A stretch of 64,000 bases of DNA from CAKZML01 sp963823435 (lineage in GTDB: Bacteria; Pseudomonadota; Gammaproteobacteria; Steroidobacterales; BM003): positions 1 to 64,000 of the forward strand of contig CAWGLN010000004.1 of assembly GCA_963823435.1 (NCBI GenBank), in the 5' to 3' direction. Each line of letters opens with the position of its first letter. Within the stretch, counting starts at the first letter, position 1. Shown in pieces: positions 45,162 through 55,415 of this stretch. Both the position numbers and the translations under genes were made by a program. Below the pieces are notes generated by a model, which made no database searches, had not been told where the DNA came from, and was given only the letters and a program-made list of their open reading frames with translations.

Positions 45162-46936
45162 ATAATGTCCCAGGGATAGCCTTCTTCATTGACAATGTAG
45201 TCACACAGACTCGTGGTGCTCTCATCCTCATTCTTCAGCAGGCGCCGCAGGTTCTGATTCATGCGACGCTTGGCGTCCTGAGTAAACAACTTCGCGATAC
45301 TTAGCGCAAATGCGTACTTCTCGGAGCCGTCAGCCTCCATGCTGGCCACCCGCGACAGCACGCTGATACCGACGAAAAGATCGATGGCCACATCAGCCAC
45401 CCTTTGCATGGACAACTGTTGACCGATGATGTGCTTGCCATGGCGACGCAACAGCACGTCAGTCAGGCGGGACAATTCCTGGGTATATTTTTCGTACACC
45501 AGCGCCTCGTCCTGCAATGAAGCCGGCACGTTGGCCACGATATGATCCCGGCCCAGGGAGGTAATCTGGGTCAGGCGCCGGCCGGTATAGTCGGTGAGTA
45601 CGCCAAAGCCCTTGATGGGGTTGTTGAAGATACCCTGTACGCCGGCCTTCATGTCTTTCAGGGAATCGCCCACGTCCTTCATACCCGACAGCGCGATAAA
45701 CAGACGCAGGATTTCGCTGGTGCCCTCAAAGATGGTCAGGATGCGGGAGTCACGCGCGATGCGTTCGTAGGGGTACTCTTTCATGTAACCGTTGCCGGCG
45801 GCTATCTGCATGGCTTCATTGGCCGTACGCAGCATGGCTTCACTGGCAAACACCTTGCTGATGGCGGCTTCGGTCGAATAATCGGTATGCCCCGAGTCGA
45901 TGTAGTGAGCCACCATCCAGACCACGCTTTCCGCGGCAAAGCAGTCCACAGCCATGCCTGCGATTTTCTTCTTGATCAAACCGAAATCGGACAGGCTCTG
46001 ACCGAACGCCTTGCGTTGCTTGGCATATTGGGAGGACAGTTCGATACAGGCCTTCATACCGCCCACTGCGCCGCCACCCAGACCGGTGCGGCCATTGTTG
46101 AGCACTTCCATGGCCACCTTGAAACCCTTGCCCTCGGGCCCAAGCAAGGCGCCGGCGGGAAGTTTCACGTCGGCAAAACTCACGGTGGTCGTGGACGAGG
46201 CGCGTATACCCATCTTGTGTTCGGTCGGTCCTACAGCAACACCCGGCCAGGACTTTTCAACAATGAAGGCACTGAGCTTGCCAGCCTCGCCCTCGGTGCG
46301 GGCGAAGACAGTGAAAAAGTCAGCCAGGCCGCCGTTGGTGACCCAGATTTTTTCACCGTTCAGGGTCCAGGTGCCATCGTCGTTCCTGACCGCCCTGGTC
46401 TTCAGTGCAGCCGCATCCGAGCCGGCGCCGGCCTCGGTCAGGCAGAACGCAGCAATCATTTCGCCGCTTGCCAGCTTGGGCAGGTATTGAGCCTTTTGCT
46501 CGTCTGTGCCGAACAGCAACAAGCCCTTCATGCCGATTGAACTGTGCGCCCCTATGGTCAGTGATGAGGAACTGTCATGCCGACTGCTTTGCGACAGAAC
46601 CCGCGAATAGGCTGCGTTGGACAGGCCCAGGCCCTCATATTCCTCGGGGATGATCAGACCAAAAAGGCCCATGTCGCGTAAGCCCTGGAGGAACTCCTCG
46701 GGTTGCGCCGCCGCATCGTCCCACTTGGCGAAAGAATCCTTGCGTTCCTGCAAGAATCGATCGAAGGAATCGAGCACCATTTCGAGGGTCTCGCGTTCCT
46801 CCTCGCGGATTTTCGGGTAAGGGAACAGGTTCTGCTGGACCATATTGCCCAGGAACAGGGACTTGACCGCGCTGGTGTTCAGCAGCAGGCCGGTTTCCGA
46901 CGTGGCGGGGACGGGGGTCTCAAGGACAGCGTTCAT
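45158..46936 (-). CDS. Acyl-CoA dehydrogenase (VLCAD/ACAD9-like)
   Basis: A 592-residue flavoenzyme that introduces the first double bond in fatty acyl-CoA beta-oxidation. Visible: TIGAHSSIGMKGLLLFGTDE, AAFCLTEAGAGSDAAALKTR (FAD/substrate), KIWVTNGGLADFFTVFAR, RKAFGQSLSDFGLIKKKIAG and the catalytic Glu in LTIFEGTSEILRLFIALSG. The extra 150-residue C-terminal domain is characteristic of the very-long-chain type. ATG 46936 has AGGAG nine bases upstream. The stop lies in the border of the inverted-repeat element. It is divergent from the amidohydrolase gene. Confidence 0.93.
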   Translation of the reverse strand: MNAVLETPVPATSETGLLLNTSAVKSLFLGNMVQQNLFPYPKIREEERETLEMVLDSFDRFLQERKDSFAKWDDAAAQPEEFLQGLRDMGLFGLIIPEEYEGLGLSNAAYSRVLSQSSRHDSSSSLTIGAHSSIGMKGLLLFGTDEQKAQYLPKLASGEMIAAFCLTEAGAGSDAAALKTRAVRNDDGTWTLNGEKIWVTNGGLADFFTVFARTEGEAGKLSAFIVEKSWPGVAVGPTEHKMGIRASSTTTVSFADVKLPAGALLGPEGKGFKVAMEVLNNGRTGLGGGAVGGMKACIELSSQYAKQRKAFGQSLSDFGLIKKKIAGMAVDCFAAESVVWMVAHYIDSGHTDYSTEAAISKVFASEAMLRTANEAMQIAAGNGYMKEYPYERIARDSRILTIFEGTSEILRLFIALSGMKDVGDSLKDMKAGVQGIFNNPIKGFGVLTDYTGRRLTQITSLGRDHIVANVPASLQDEALVYEKYTQELSRLTDVLLRRHGKHIIGQQLSMQRVADVAIDLFVGISVLSRVASMEADGSEKYAFALSIAKLFTQDAKRRMNQNLRRLLKNEDESTTSLCDYIVNEEGYPWDII

Positions 46937-47236
46937 ACCTGAAGTCTCCTGTTGGCTTTACTCGGCACTTGAAAATAGCTCGCTTAACTCTGCGCCAGCT
47001 TACGCTGCAATGCAACATTTTCTACCACTTTTGACCCTGGTCCAAGTCCAGTGTTTTGTATCCGCGGCCTGTATCAATTGGCCGGGCGCCTGGCAGCAAC
47101 CGTTACTTCTCACGATACAGGGCGATCCTGGCAATCCCGCTGGCATACCGGGGACGCTTGACGCTACCCTGTACCACAGTCCGCGAATAATCAGCGGCCC
47201 GAACATCGATACAACAAGACAACGAGGGTGACAGGA
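46937..47236. promoter_or_regulatory. Divergent region, acyl-CoA dehydrogenase / amidohydrolase
   Basis: A 300-base region with no coding sequence that I can support. It must carry promoters for both flanking genes. A GAGGG ribosome site lies eight bases before the ATG at 47237. Confidence 0.4.
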
Positions 47237-48517
47237 ATGCATTTGATCAAGAAAGCGGGAATGGTACTGGGGTTGCTGGCACTGGCCCAGTCGGCCTGGG
47301 CGGAAGGATCCCTGGTGGCGGTCAGGGCCGGTCAGTTGGTGGACGTGCAAAAGGGCACGCTGCAAAAGGACCAGGTCATCCTGATCGCTGACGGAAGAGT
47401 CACCGAAGTTGGTCCGGCGGCCAGGGTGAGCATTCCCGAGGGAGCCAGGGTAATTGATTTGTCGGGCAAGACTGTTCTTCCCGGCTTGATAGATATGCAC
47501 GATCACATTACCGGCGACCACCGATTCCATGGTTATCGGGGGCTGGCCATCTCGGTGCCCAGGGAAGCCTTGTATGGCGTCACCAACGCACGTATCACAC
47601 TGGAAGCGGGCTTCACCACGATTCGCAACGTGGGCGCGAGCGGCTACGCAGACGTGGCCCTGAGGGATGCGATCAATGACGGTGAGATTGTGGGCCCACG
47701 CATACGTGTATCAGGTCCTGCCCTGGGCATTACCGGGGGACATTGTGATAACAACCTGCTGCCCAGCGAATACGATGTCACGGCCGAGGGTGTGGCCAAC
47801 GGTCCCTGGGAAGTCAGGGCCAAGGTGCGAGAGGTGATCAAGTACGGGGCCGACCTGATCAAGTTCTGCGCCACCGGCGGTGTGCTGTCCAAGGGCACCA
47901 GCGTCGGCAATCAGCAGTTCACCCTGGAGGAAATGCAGGCACTGGTCGACGAAGCGCACATGCACGGCCGCAAAGTAGCTGCCCACGCCCACGGCGCACG
48001 GGGCATAAAAACAGCAATTCTGGCCGGCGTGGATTCCATCGAGCACGGAAGCTTGATCGACGACGAGGGCATTGCCCTGGCCAAGAAGCACGGCACCTAC
48101 CTCGTGATGGATATCTATAACGACACTTTTATTCTCGAGTATGGCGCCAAGGTCGGCATGCTGCAGGAGTCACTGGATAAAGAGCGCGCCATCGGCCAGT
48201 TACAGCGGGATAATTTTCGCAAGGCTCATGCGGCCGGTGTGAACATGGCTTTTGGCAGTGACGGCGCCGTCTATCCCCACGGCGACAACGGCAAGCAGTT
48301 TGCCTACATGGTGGAATACGGCATGACACCCATGCAGGCCATACAGGCGGCCACAGTGGAAGCGGCCAATCTGCTTGGATGGAAGGACGATGTGGGTGCC
48401 ATTGCCCCGGGGTTCCACGCCGATATCATCGCCGTGGACAGCAATCCCCTGGACGACGTCACGGTGCTTGAACACGTGAGTTTTGTCATGAAGGGCGGTG
48501 AAGTCTACAAAAACTAG
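47237..48517 (+). CDS. Exported metal-dependent amidohydrolase (Xaa-Pro dipeptidase-like)
   Basis: About 426 residues with a signal peptide (HLIKKAGMVLGLLALAQSAW, cleaved after AWA). The TIM-barrel metal ligands are readable: HxH as DMHDHITGDH, carboxylated Lys in GADLIKFCATGGV, His in KVAAHAHGARG and SIEHGSLID, and Asp in MAFGSDGAVYPHG. Relatives hydrolyse L-amino-acid dipeptides with Pro, Lys or Arg at the C-terminal side in the periplasm. ATG 47237 is preferred over GTG 47228 for its ribosome-site spacing. Its stop TAG is part of a CTAG that begins an inverted-repeat element. Confidence 0.88.
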   Translation: MHLIKKAGMVLGLLALAQSAWAEGSLVAVRAGQLVDVQKGTLQKDQVILIADGRVTEVGPAARVSIPEGARVIDLSGKTVLPGLIDMHDHITGDHRFHGYRGLAISVPREALYGVTNARITLEAGFTTIRNVGASGYADVALRDAINDGEIVGPRIRVSGPALGITGGHCDNNLLPSEYDVTAEGVANGPWEVRAKVREVIKYGADLIKFCATGGVLSKGTSVGNQQFTLEEMQALVDEAHMHGRKVAAHAHGARGIKTAILAGVDSIEHGSLIDDEGIALAKKHGTYLVMDIYNDTFILEYGAKVGMLQESLDKERAIGQLQRDNFRKAHAAGVNMAFGSDGAVYPHGDNGKQFAYMVEYGMTPMQAIQAATVEAANLLGWKDDVGAIAPGFHADIIAVDSNPLDDVTVLEHVSFVMKGGEVYKN

Positions 48518-48574
48518 GGAGCCTCTGATCCAGTCCTGAACCGGTATCTTGCGACTGAATCAGAGACACCCTGG
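48514..48574. repeat. Short inverted-repeat element related to the one at 44996-45161
   Basis: The left arm CTAGGGAGCCTCTGATCCAGTC and the right arm, whose complement is GGGTGTCTCTGATTCAGTC, pair over about 19 bases with three or four mismatches. The first 16 bases are identical to the border of the larger element. It may be a deletion derivative, and as a hairpin it may also act as a weak terminator between the convergent genes. Confidence 0.55.
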
Positions 48575-48582
48575 ATTACCCC

Positions 48583-48610
48583 GGGGGCGCCGCCGAAGTG
48601 GCGCCCCCTT
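48583..48610 (+). terminator. Weak hairpin terminator between amidohydrolase and glgX
   Basis: GGGGGCGCC, loop GCCGAAGT, GGCGCCCCC, with only two T after it. The stem is strong, but the short T-run makes the function doubtful. Confidence 0.35.
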
Positions 48611-48619
48611 ATAATCTGC

Positions 48620-50692
48620 CTACCGATGGTCGGCGGTTCTACCCCAGGTCAGGCACAGGCAGGCGATCGACCCTGCATCGAGTTTCCATACGCACTTGTC
48701 TGCACTCTGTGCGCCCGCCTCACCGCTGGTGAACTCCAGGCTCCAACAGGCTCCCGCCTGGGGGTCAGGCAGGCTATAACTCACCTCCTCCGACGACCCA
48801 TTGATGAGTATTGCCACCGCCTGGCCATCACCCCGGGACACCTCGCTGAAGACCGCAGCCTTGGCCCGGAGATTGGCCCAGGCATCACCCACCAATGAGG
48901 TCCCGCACGGGCCCAGCCACTGCAGGTTCGGCCAGCCCAGATCATTGTCTGTTTCACCGTGCCGGTAGCGGGACTGTCTGAGCAAGGCACAGCGCCTGCG
49001 CACCTGGATCATCCGCCTCACGCTCTCGGAAAACCCGGGGTCTCTTTCCAGACCCGACCAGTCCAGCCAGGCGACAGGATTGTCCTGGGCGTAGGCGTTG
49101 TTGTTGCCGTCCTGGGAATTGCCGAACTCATCGCCGGCCAGCAACATCGGCGTACCTTGGGAGAACATCAGTGTAGCCAGCATATTCAGACGCTGGCGGC
49201 GCCGTGTGTGCAGGATCCCCGGGTCATCCGTCTCCCCTTCCACGCCGTAATTACTGCTGAAATTGTGGGCATGACCGTCACGATTATCCTCGCCATTAGC
49301 CTGGTTATACCTGTCCTCGAATGACACCAGGTCCGACAGTGTGAAGCCGTCATGACTGGTCACGAAATTGATACTCGCATGGGGTTCGCGGCCACTGGGT
49401 TCAAACAGGTCTGCCGAGCCATGCAGACGGCTCGCCAGTCCACCGGCCAGACCCTCGTCACCGCGCCAGAACCGCCTGACGGTGTCGCGATAGCGATCAT
49501 TCCATTCCGCCCAGCGTCCGGGGAAATGCCCCAACTGGTAACCCCCCGGACCCGGGTCCCAGGGTTCGGCGATCAGCTTGAGCGTAGCCAGGGCAGGGTC
49601 ATTCGCAATCCCGGTCAACAAAGGGTGTTGTGGATTGAAACCCTCGGCCGATCGGCCAAGAATGGTCGCAAGGTCGAAGCGGAAACCGTCCACTCCCATT
49701 TCCCCGGCCCAGTACTTCAAACTGGTGATGACCAGTTCCCGGACCCGCGGATGATCCGCGTCCAGGGTGTTACCGCAACCGCTGTCGTTGATGTACTCGC
49801 CAGGGGCGCCGGGCCGGGTGCGGTAATAGGCAAGGTTGTCGATACCGCGAAAACTCAGGCTGGGTCCGGTGCTTCCGCTTTCGCCGGTGTGGTTGAACAC
49901 AACATCCAGGATCAGTTCCAGGCCGGCGTCATGAATGGCGTTTGCCATGTCACGAAATTCGGCGACCGGATCGGTATGTCCAAGACGCGCTTCAGGCGCA
50001 AAGAAATTGATGCTGTTGTAGCCCCAGAAATTGCGCAGGCCTTTCTCGTGCAAATGCTGCTCATCGATAAACGCCTGCACCGGAAGCAACTCAATCGCGG
50101 TGATTCCCAGGGATTTTATATAGGCCAGTACATGCTTGTTGCGCATACCGGCGAATTTCCCCCGCGCCAGCGCCGGCACCTGCGGATGGGCCATGGTATA
50201 GCCACGCAGATTGGTCTCGTAAAGGAGCGTCTCGGACCAGGGAATACGCGGTCCCGGGCGGAGGGGCCCGGAAGCGGCCCGGACCACACTCCTGGGTACG
50301 TAGGGCGCGCTGTCCAGCGTGTTTATCCGGGGTTCCGGCTCAGGCTTGTCCGGATCAAAATCAAACACCGCGGGGTTCCAGGCAAAGCTCCCGGAAAGTT
50401 GTCTCGCATAGGGATCTATCAGGAGTTTGGCGGGATTAAACCGCAGCCCCTCCAACGGCGCCCAGCGTCCATGCACCCGGTAACCGTAAGCTTGCCCGGG
50501 TCGGCATGACGGCAGATAGCCGTGCCAGACACCATCACATTGATGCGGCAACCAGTGACGGGCAGTCTCGCCACCGTTTTGGTCAAACAAACACAACTCG
50601 ACGCCCTGGGCATGACCCGAGTACAGGGCAAAATTCACACCCTCCCCGTCCCAGCTTGCGCCCAGCGGTGTCGGCCGACCCGGCAATATCAT
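48620..50692 (-). CDS. glgX: Glycogen debranching enzyme
   Basis: A 690-residue GH13 isoamylase-type enzyme that removes the alpha-1,6 branches left by phosphorylase. It has an N-terminal CBM48 domain (PTPLGASWDGEGVNFALYSG) and the catalytic barrel: LILDVVFNHTGE, nucleophile Asp in GVDGFRFDLATILG, acid Glu in TLKLIAEPWDPGPGGYQLG and NFVTSHDGFTLSDLVSF. The segment DEFGNSQDGNNNAYAQDNPV is diagnostic of GlgX. Its ATG overlaps the glgP stop (ATGA). It is the last gene of the glycogen operon. Confidence 0.93.
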   Translation of the reverse strand: MILPGRPTPLGASWDGEGVNFALYSGHAQGVELCLFDQNGGETARHWLPHQCDGVWHGYLPSCRPGQAYGYRVHGRWAPLEGLRFNPAKLLIDPYARQLSGSFAWNPAVFDFDPDKPEPEPRINTLDSAPYVPRSVVRAASGPLRPGPRIPWSETLLYETNLRGYTMAHPQVPALARGKFAGMRNKHVLAYIKSLGITAIELLPVQAFIDEQHLHEKGLRNFWGYNSINFFAPEARLGHTDPVAEFRDMANAIHDAGLELILDVVFNHTGESGSTGPSLSFRGIDNLAYYRTRPGAPGEYINDSGCGNTLDADHPRVRELVITSLKYWAGEMGVDGFRFDLATILGRSAEGFNPQHPLLTGIANDPALATLKLIAEPWDPGPGGYQLGHFPGRWAEWNDRYRDTVRRFWRGDEGLAGGLASRLHGSADLFEPSGREPHASINFVTSHDGFTLSDLVSFEDRYNQANGEDNRDGHAHNFSSNYGVEGETDDPGILHTRRRQRLNMLATLMFSQGTPMLLAGDEFGNSQDGNNNAYAQDNPVAWLDWSGLERDPGFSESVRRMIQVRRRCALLRQSRYRHGETDNDLGWPNLQWLGPCGTSLVGDAWANLRAKAAVFSEVSRGDGQAVAILINGSSEEVSYSLPDPQAGACWSLEFTSGEAGAQSADKCVWKLDAGSIACLCLTWGRTADHR

Positions 50693-53197
50693 GCGTCGGC
50701 CACGCCTACCGGCTGCACCTTCCAGATCTGCTCATTGTAATCACGCATGGTCCGGTCCGTTGAAAATCGCCCGGAGGCGGCAGAATTGAGAATACTCAGG
50801 CGGGTCCAGCCATCGGTGTCTTTGAAAGCCTTTTCCGCGGCTTGCTGGGCATCCACAAAACCGCGGAAGTCAGCCGCCGTCATCCATGGATCGCCGGGTG
50901 CGCGCACCGCTGCCAGGATGGGCTCGAAGATGTCCTTTTCAAAGCGACTGAACAGCCCGCTCTCGATCAAGCCCAGTACTCTTGACAGGTCACTGTCCGC
51001 GTCGATGTAGGTCTGCGGATCATAAGCGCCACGTTGCGCCTCCACCTCCTCGGTGGTCAGACCGAACAAGAAGAAATTCTCTTCCCCAACGGCCTCGCGT
51101 ATTTCCACATTGGCTCCGTCCAGGGTGCCAATGGTGACGGCGCCGTTCATCATGAATTTCATGTTCCCGGTGCCGGAGGCTTCCTTGCCGGCGGTCGAAA
51201 TTTGTTCGGACAGATCCGCCGCAGGACAAATGACTTCCATGGCCGAGACATTGTAGTCAGGTATGAAAACCAGGCGCAGACGGTGGCGGGTTACCGGATC
51301 GGCATTGATCACCCTGGCCACATTATTGATGAACTTGATAATGCACTTGGCCATCACATAACCGGGCGCAGCCTTGCCACCGATGATAATGGCCCTGGGC
51401 ACCAGCTCACCCCCGTCCCCACGCTTGATGCGGTCATACAGGTGTATGGCATGCAGCACGTTCAGCAACTGTCGCTTGTATTCGTGAATACGCTTGACCT
51501 GCACATCGAACAACATATCCGTATGCAATTCGACACCGGTGCGGCGCAGGATCAGCTCCGCCAGTTTGCGCTTGTTCAGCGTCTTGCACTGCCGCCATTC
51601 CTCCTGAAAGACGTCGTCATCGACCAAGGGCGCGAGTCGCGCAAGCTGATCCAGATCGGTCACCCAGCCCTCGCCTATCCTTTCACTGATCAATGCCGAC
51701 AAGCCCGGATTGCAGGCCGCCAACCAGCGTCGCTGGGTGACACCGTTGGTCTTGTTGTTGAATTTCTCAGGCCACAGCTCGGCAAAGTCACGGAACAATC
51801 CTTCGCGCAGCAGACGCGAGTGCAGGGCTGCCACCCCATTGACCGAGAAACTGCCGATAATGGCCAGGTAGGCCATGCGTATCATCGGTTCATGGCCTTC
51901 CTGTACCAGCGACATCCTGGCCAGGCGCTGGTTGTCCCCCGGCCAGCGACGACTGATCTCATCGATGAACCTGGCGTTGATCTCGTAGATGATATCCAGC
52001 AGGCGCGGCAGTAACTTGCGGAACATATCCACCGACCACAATTCCAGCGCCTCGGGCAGCAAGGTGTGGTTGGTATAGGCCATGGTCGTACGGGTGATTT
52101 CCCAGGCCTCGTCCCATCCCAGTTTGCAATCATCCAGTAACAGACGCATCAGCTCTGCCACTGACACAGCGGGATGTGTGTCATTCAACTGGAAACAGTG
52201 CCTGGCCGCAAATTCACTAAAATCGTTCCCATGCCTTGCACGCCAGCGACGCACCATATCCTGCAGGCTGGCCGAGGCAAGAAAATACTGCTGCCGCAAC
52301 CGAAGTTCCTGACCGTTCTCGGTGGTGTCATTGGGATACAGCACCATGGTGATATTTTCGGCCGCATTTTTCGAGGCCACCGCCGCCGAATAACTGCCGG
52401 CATTAAACTCGTCCAGGTCGAACTCATCGGTCGCCGCAGCCGACCACAGACGCAGGGTATTCACAAAATCGTTGCGATAGCCCGGCACCGGGATATCAAA
52501 CGGTATCGCCAGTACGTCGTGGGTTCCCGTCCAGCGGAAACACTGTCTGCCATGACTATCCAGGTAGCTCTCGGAGCGACCGCCAAACTTCACCGTCAGG
52601 GTCAATTCGTGCCGCTCAATTTCCCAGGGGTAGCCTTCCCGCAGCCAGGAATCCGGATCTTCCACCTGGTGTCCGTTTTCGAGTCGTTGATGAAACATTC
52701 CGTACTGGTAGCGAATTCCATATCCGGTTACCGGCAGCTTCAAGCTGGCGCAGCTGTCCAGAAAGCACGCAGCCAGCCTTCCCAGGCCACCATTGCCCAG
52801 CCCGGCGTCACGCTCGGTGTCGAAAATATCTTCCAGACCGCAGACCCAATTGTTCCATGGCCCGGGCTGCCGGGTCGGTGAGCCCCAGGCTGAGCAGGGC
52901 ATTTCTCAACAAGCGACCCATCAGGTATTCCATGGAGAGATAGCAGACCTGGCGGCCGTCCTCTTGCTCCAGTTGCAGGCTGCTCTGGGTCCAGCGCTCC
53001 ATCACGCGCTCCCTGACGGTAAGCACCAGCGCCTCGTATACGAAGGGCGAATGAATCTCGATCTTGTGACAACCCAGCATGCGCGAGAAGTAATGCGTGA
53101 AATCCGCCAACACCGCCTCGCTCGTCATTTCAAGCGGGGGCACCGAAGGCAATACGCCTACACAAGGTCCGACTGCATTAGCGCGACCAGTCACCAT
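50689..53197 (-). CDS. glgP: Glycogen phosphorylase, one frameshift
   Basis: A GT35 phosphorylase releasing glucose-1-phosphate from glycogen, about 836 residues when rebuilt. The N-terminal part (VCYLSMEYLMGRLLRNALLS) runs to AMEQLGL, then the frame changes near 52840 and continues with LEDIFDTERDAGLGNGGLGR. The PLP site is intact: EASGTGNMKFMMNGAVTIGT, then LDGANVEIREAVG; KRIHEYKRQLLN precedes it. The ATG at 53197 has AAGGAG eight bases upstream and lies 13 bases after glgB. The break is most likely a sequence error, since everything else is conserved. Confidence 0.9.
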
Positions 53198-53210
53198 CCA
53201 GATATCTCCT

Positions 53211-55415
53211 TCAAACGTCCGCCATGTCAGCCGGCGGTTCAAAAATCAAGGCTGCCAGGGGTGGCAGGGTCAACACCAGCGACGCAGGGCGTCCATGCGC
53301 CGGGACAGACCTGGCGGTGGCCACGCCAAGGTTGCCCACACCGCTTCCGCCGTAAAGCGTGGAATCGGTATTGATCAGTTCCCGGTAGTCACCCTCTACC
53401 GGCACACCCAGTCGGTACGCGTTGCGAATCACCGGGTTGAAATTTATCACGCAGACCACAAAACTGCCGTCCTGCGCCTTGCGCAGCCAGGAAAAAACAC
53501 TGTTGTCCCGGTCCTCGGAATCTATCCACTCGAAACCCTCGGGCTTGAAATCTATCTGATGCAGCGCGGGGGTGGCACGGTATACCCGGTTCAGGTCGCG
53601 AACAAGTGCCTGGATACCCAGGTGCGGCGCCTGCTCAAGCAAGGGCCAATCCAGTTGCCTGTCGTGGCTCCACTCGCGCCGTTGGGCCAACTCGGCGCCC
53701 ATGAACAGTAGTTTCTTGCCGGGATGACAGAACATGCTGGTGTAATAGGCGCGCAGGTTGGCGAAACGCTGCCAGTCATCCCCGGGCATGCGATCAAGAA
53801 GCGAACCCTTGCCATGCACGACCTCGTCGTGGGACAGGGGCAACACGAAGTTCTCGCTGAATGCGTAGATCATACCGAAAGTCATTTTTTCATGATGATA
53901 CTTGCGGTGTATGGGGTCTTCTTTCATGTAGACCAGGCTGTCGTGCATCCAGCCCATATTCCACTTGTAGGTAAAGCCCAGCCCACCGTTATAGGTAGGG
54001 TGAGATACGCCCGGCCAGGCGGTAGATTCTTCGGCATATGAACTGGCGCCTTTGGCATGCAGGGCCTCGTTCAATTTGCGCAGGAAGGCTACGGCTTCCA
54101 GGTTCTCGTTTCCGCCAAACTTGTTGGGCACCCATTTTCCGGGCTTGCGTGAATAGTCCAGGTACAGCATTGAGGCCACTGCATCCACACGCAAGGCGTC
54201 GACGTGAAATTCCTCTATCCAGTAAAGGGCGCAGCTGACCAGGTAATTAACCACCTCATCGCGGCCATAATTGAACACCAGGGTGCCCCAGTCCGGATGC
54301 TCTCCCTTGCGCGGATCCTCGTGCTCATACAAACCCGTGCCGTCAAATCTGGCGAGCCCGTGGGGGTCACTGGGAAAGTGCGCGGGCACCCAGTCCAGGA
54401 TTACGGATATACCGGCCTGGTGACAGCGATCGACAAAATACCGGAAATCGTCAGGCTCACCGAAACGCCAGGTTGGCGCGAACATGCCGATAGGCTGGTA
54501 ACCCCAGGAGGCGGCATAAGGATGCTCTGAGACCGGCAGCAACTCCACGTGGGTAAAACCCATCTTCAATACGTAGTCGACCAGCTCACGCGCCAGTTTT
54601 CGGTAACTCACACCCTGCTCATCGGACGTATGGCGCCAGGAACCCAGGTGTACTTCGTAAATACTTATCGGCTGGTCCAGGGCGGGAACGCTGGAACGCT
54701 GCGTCATCCAGGTCTGGTCGCACCACTGGTAACGACTTTTGTACACAATGGTTGCGTTACCGGGGGGCGCTTCGAAAAAATGCCCGATGGGATCGGCTTT
54801 CAAGGGCAGCAGCCTGCCCTTTCCATCCAGCACTTCAAATTTGTAGAGTGTTCCCTGGCCGATGCCAGGCAGGAAAATTTCCCACACGCCATGACCGGGG
54901 TGCAGACGCATGACGTGTCTGCGCCCATCCCAATTGTTGAAATCTCCCACCACGCTCACGCGCGTGGCGTTGGGCGCCCAGACGGCGAAACGTGTTCCCC
55001 GCACACCCAGGCTGGTGTCGGCGTGTGCCCCCAGGGTCTTCCACAGGCCGCCCCAGTTGCTGCTGCCCGGGCCAAGTTCCAGATCGCAAAGCAGGGTCGG
55101 GAAACGGTAGGGGTCTTCCAGGTCCAGGCTCGAACCGTCCTCGTGTTCCACCCTGAGCAGGTAACGCCGCTTGCGCGCCGGCATGAGGGCGCCGAATACA
55201 CCCTGCTCGTGCAGTCGTCGCATGGGCGCCAGCACGGTACCGTCGATGTCTACCAGGGAGACCCTGGCCGCGTCTGGACGCAGACAACGTACCACGCGCT
55301 CACCGGTGCCAACGCGATGCATTCCCAGGATGGAGAACGGATCGCCATGATGACCGCTGACCAGTTTTTCCAGCGCCAGGCTGTGCGCCTGCCGGTCAGT
55401 CTCCAGGATGTCCAT
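53211..55415 (-). CDS. glgB: 1,4-alpha-glucan branching enzyme
   Basis: A 734-residue GH13 branching enzyme that makes the alpha-1,6 bonds. It has two N-terminal beta domains (HHGDPFSILGMHRVGTGERV; TRFAVWAPNATRVSVVGDFN), then the barrel: GVSVILDWVPAHFP-type segment, nucleophile in VDALRVDAVASMLYLDYSR, acid Glu in GASSYAEESTAWPGVSHP and VLPLSHDEVVHGKGSLLDRM. The long N-terminal form matches the E. coli type. The start overlaps glgA by 20 bases. The gene is intact. Confidence 0.95.
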   Translation of the reverse strand: MDILETDRQAHSLALEKLVSGHHGDPFSILGMHRVGTGERVVRCLRPDAARVSLVDIDGTVLAPMRRLHEQGVFGALMPARKRRYLLRVEHEDGSSLDLEDPYRFPTLLCDLELGPGSSNWGGLWKTLGAHADTSLGVRGTRFAVWAPNATRVSVVGDFNNWDGRRHVMRLHPGHGVWEIFLPGIGQGTLYKFEVLDGKGRLLPLKADPIGHFFEAPPGNATIVYKSRYQWCDQTWMTQRSSVPALDQPISIYEVHLGSWRHTSDEQGVSYRKLARELVDYVLKMGFTHVELLPVSEHPYAASWGYQPIGMFAPTWRFGEPDDFRYFVDRCHQAGISVILDWVPAHFPSDPHGLARFDGTGLYEHEDPRKGEHPDWGTLVFNYGRDEVVNYLVSCALYWIEEFHVDALRVDAVASMLYLDYSRKPGKWVPNKFGGNENLEAVAFLRKLNEALHAKGASSYAEESTAWPGVSHPTYNGGLGFTYKWNMGWMHDSLVYMKEDPIHRKYHHEKMTFGMIYAFSENFVLPLSHDEVVHGKGSLLDRMPGDDWQRFANLRAYYTSMFCHPGKKLLFMGAELAQRREWSHDRQLDWPLLEQAPHLGIQALVRDLNRVYRATPALHQIDFKPEGFEWIDSEDRDNSVFSWLRKAQDGSFVVCVINFNPVIRNAYRLGVPVEGDYRELINTDSTLYGGSGVGNLGVATARSVPAHGRPASLVLTLPPLAALIFEPPADMADV

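Noticed and set aside
45542..46540. 332-codon open frame opposite the acyl-CoA dehydrogenase
   Set aside because: Shadow frame; all conserved dehydrogenase motifs lie on the minus strand.
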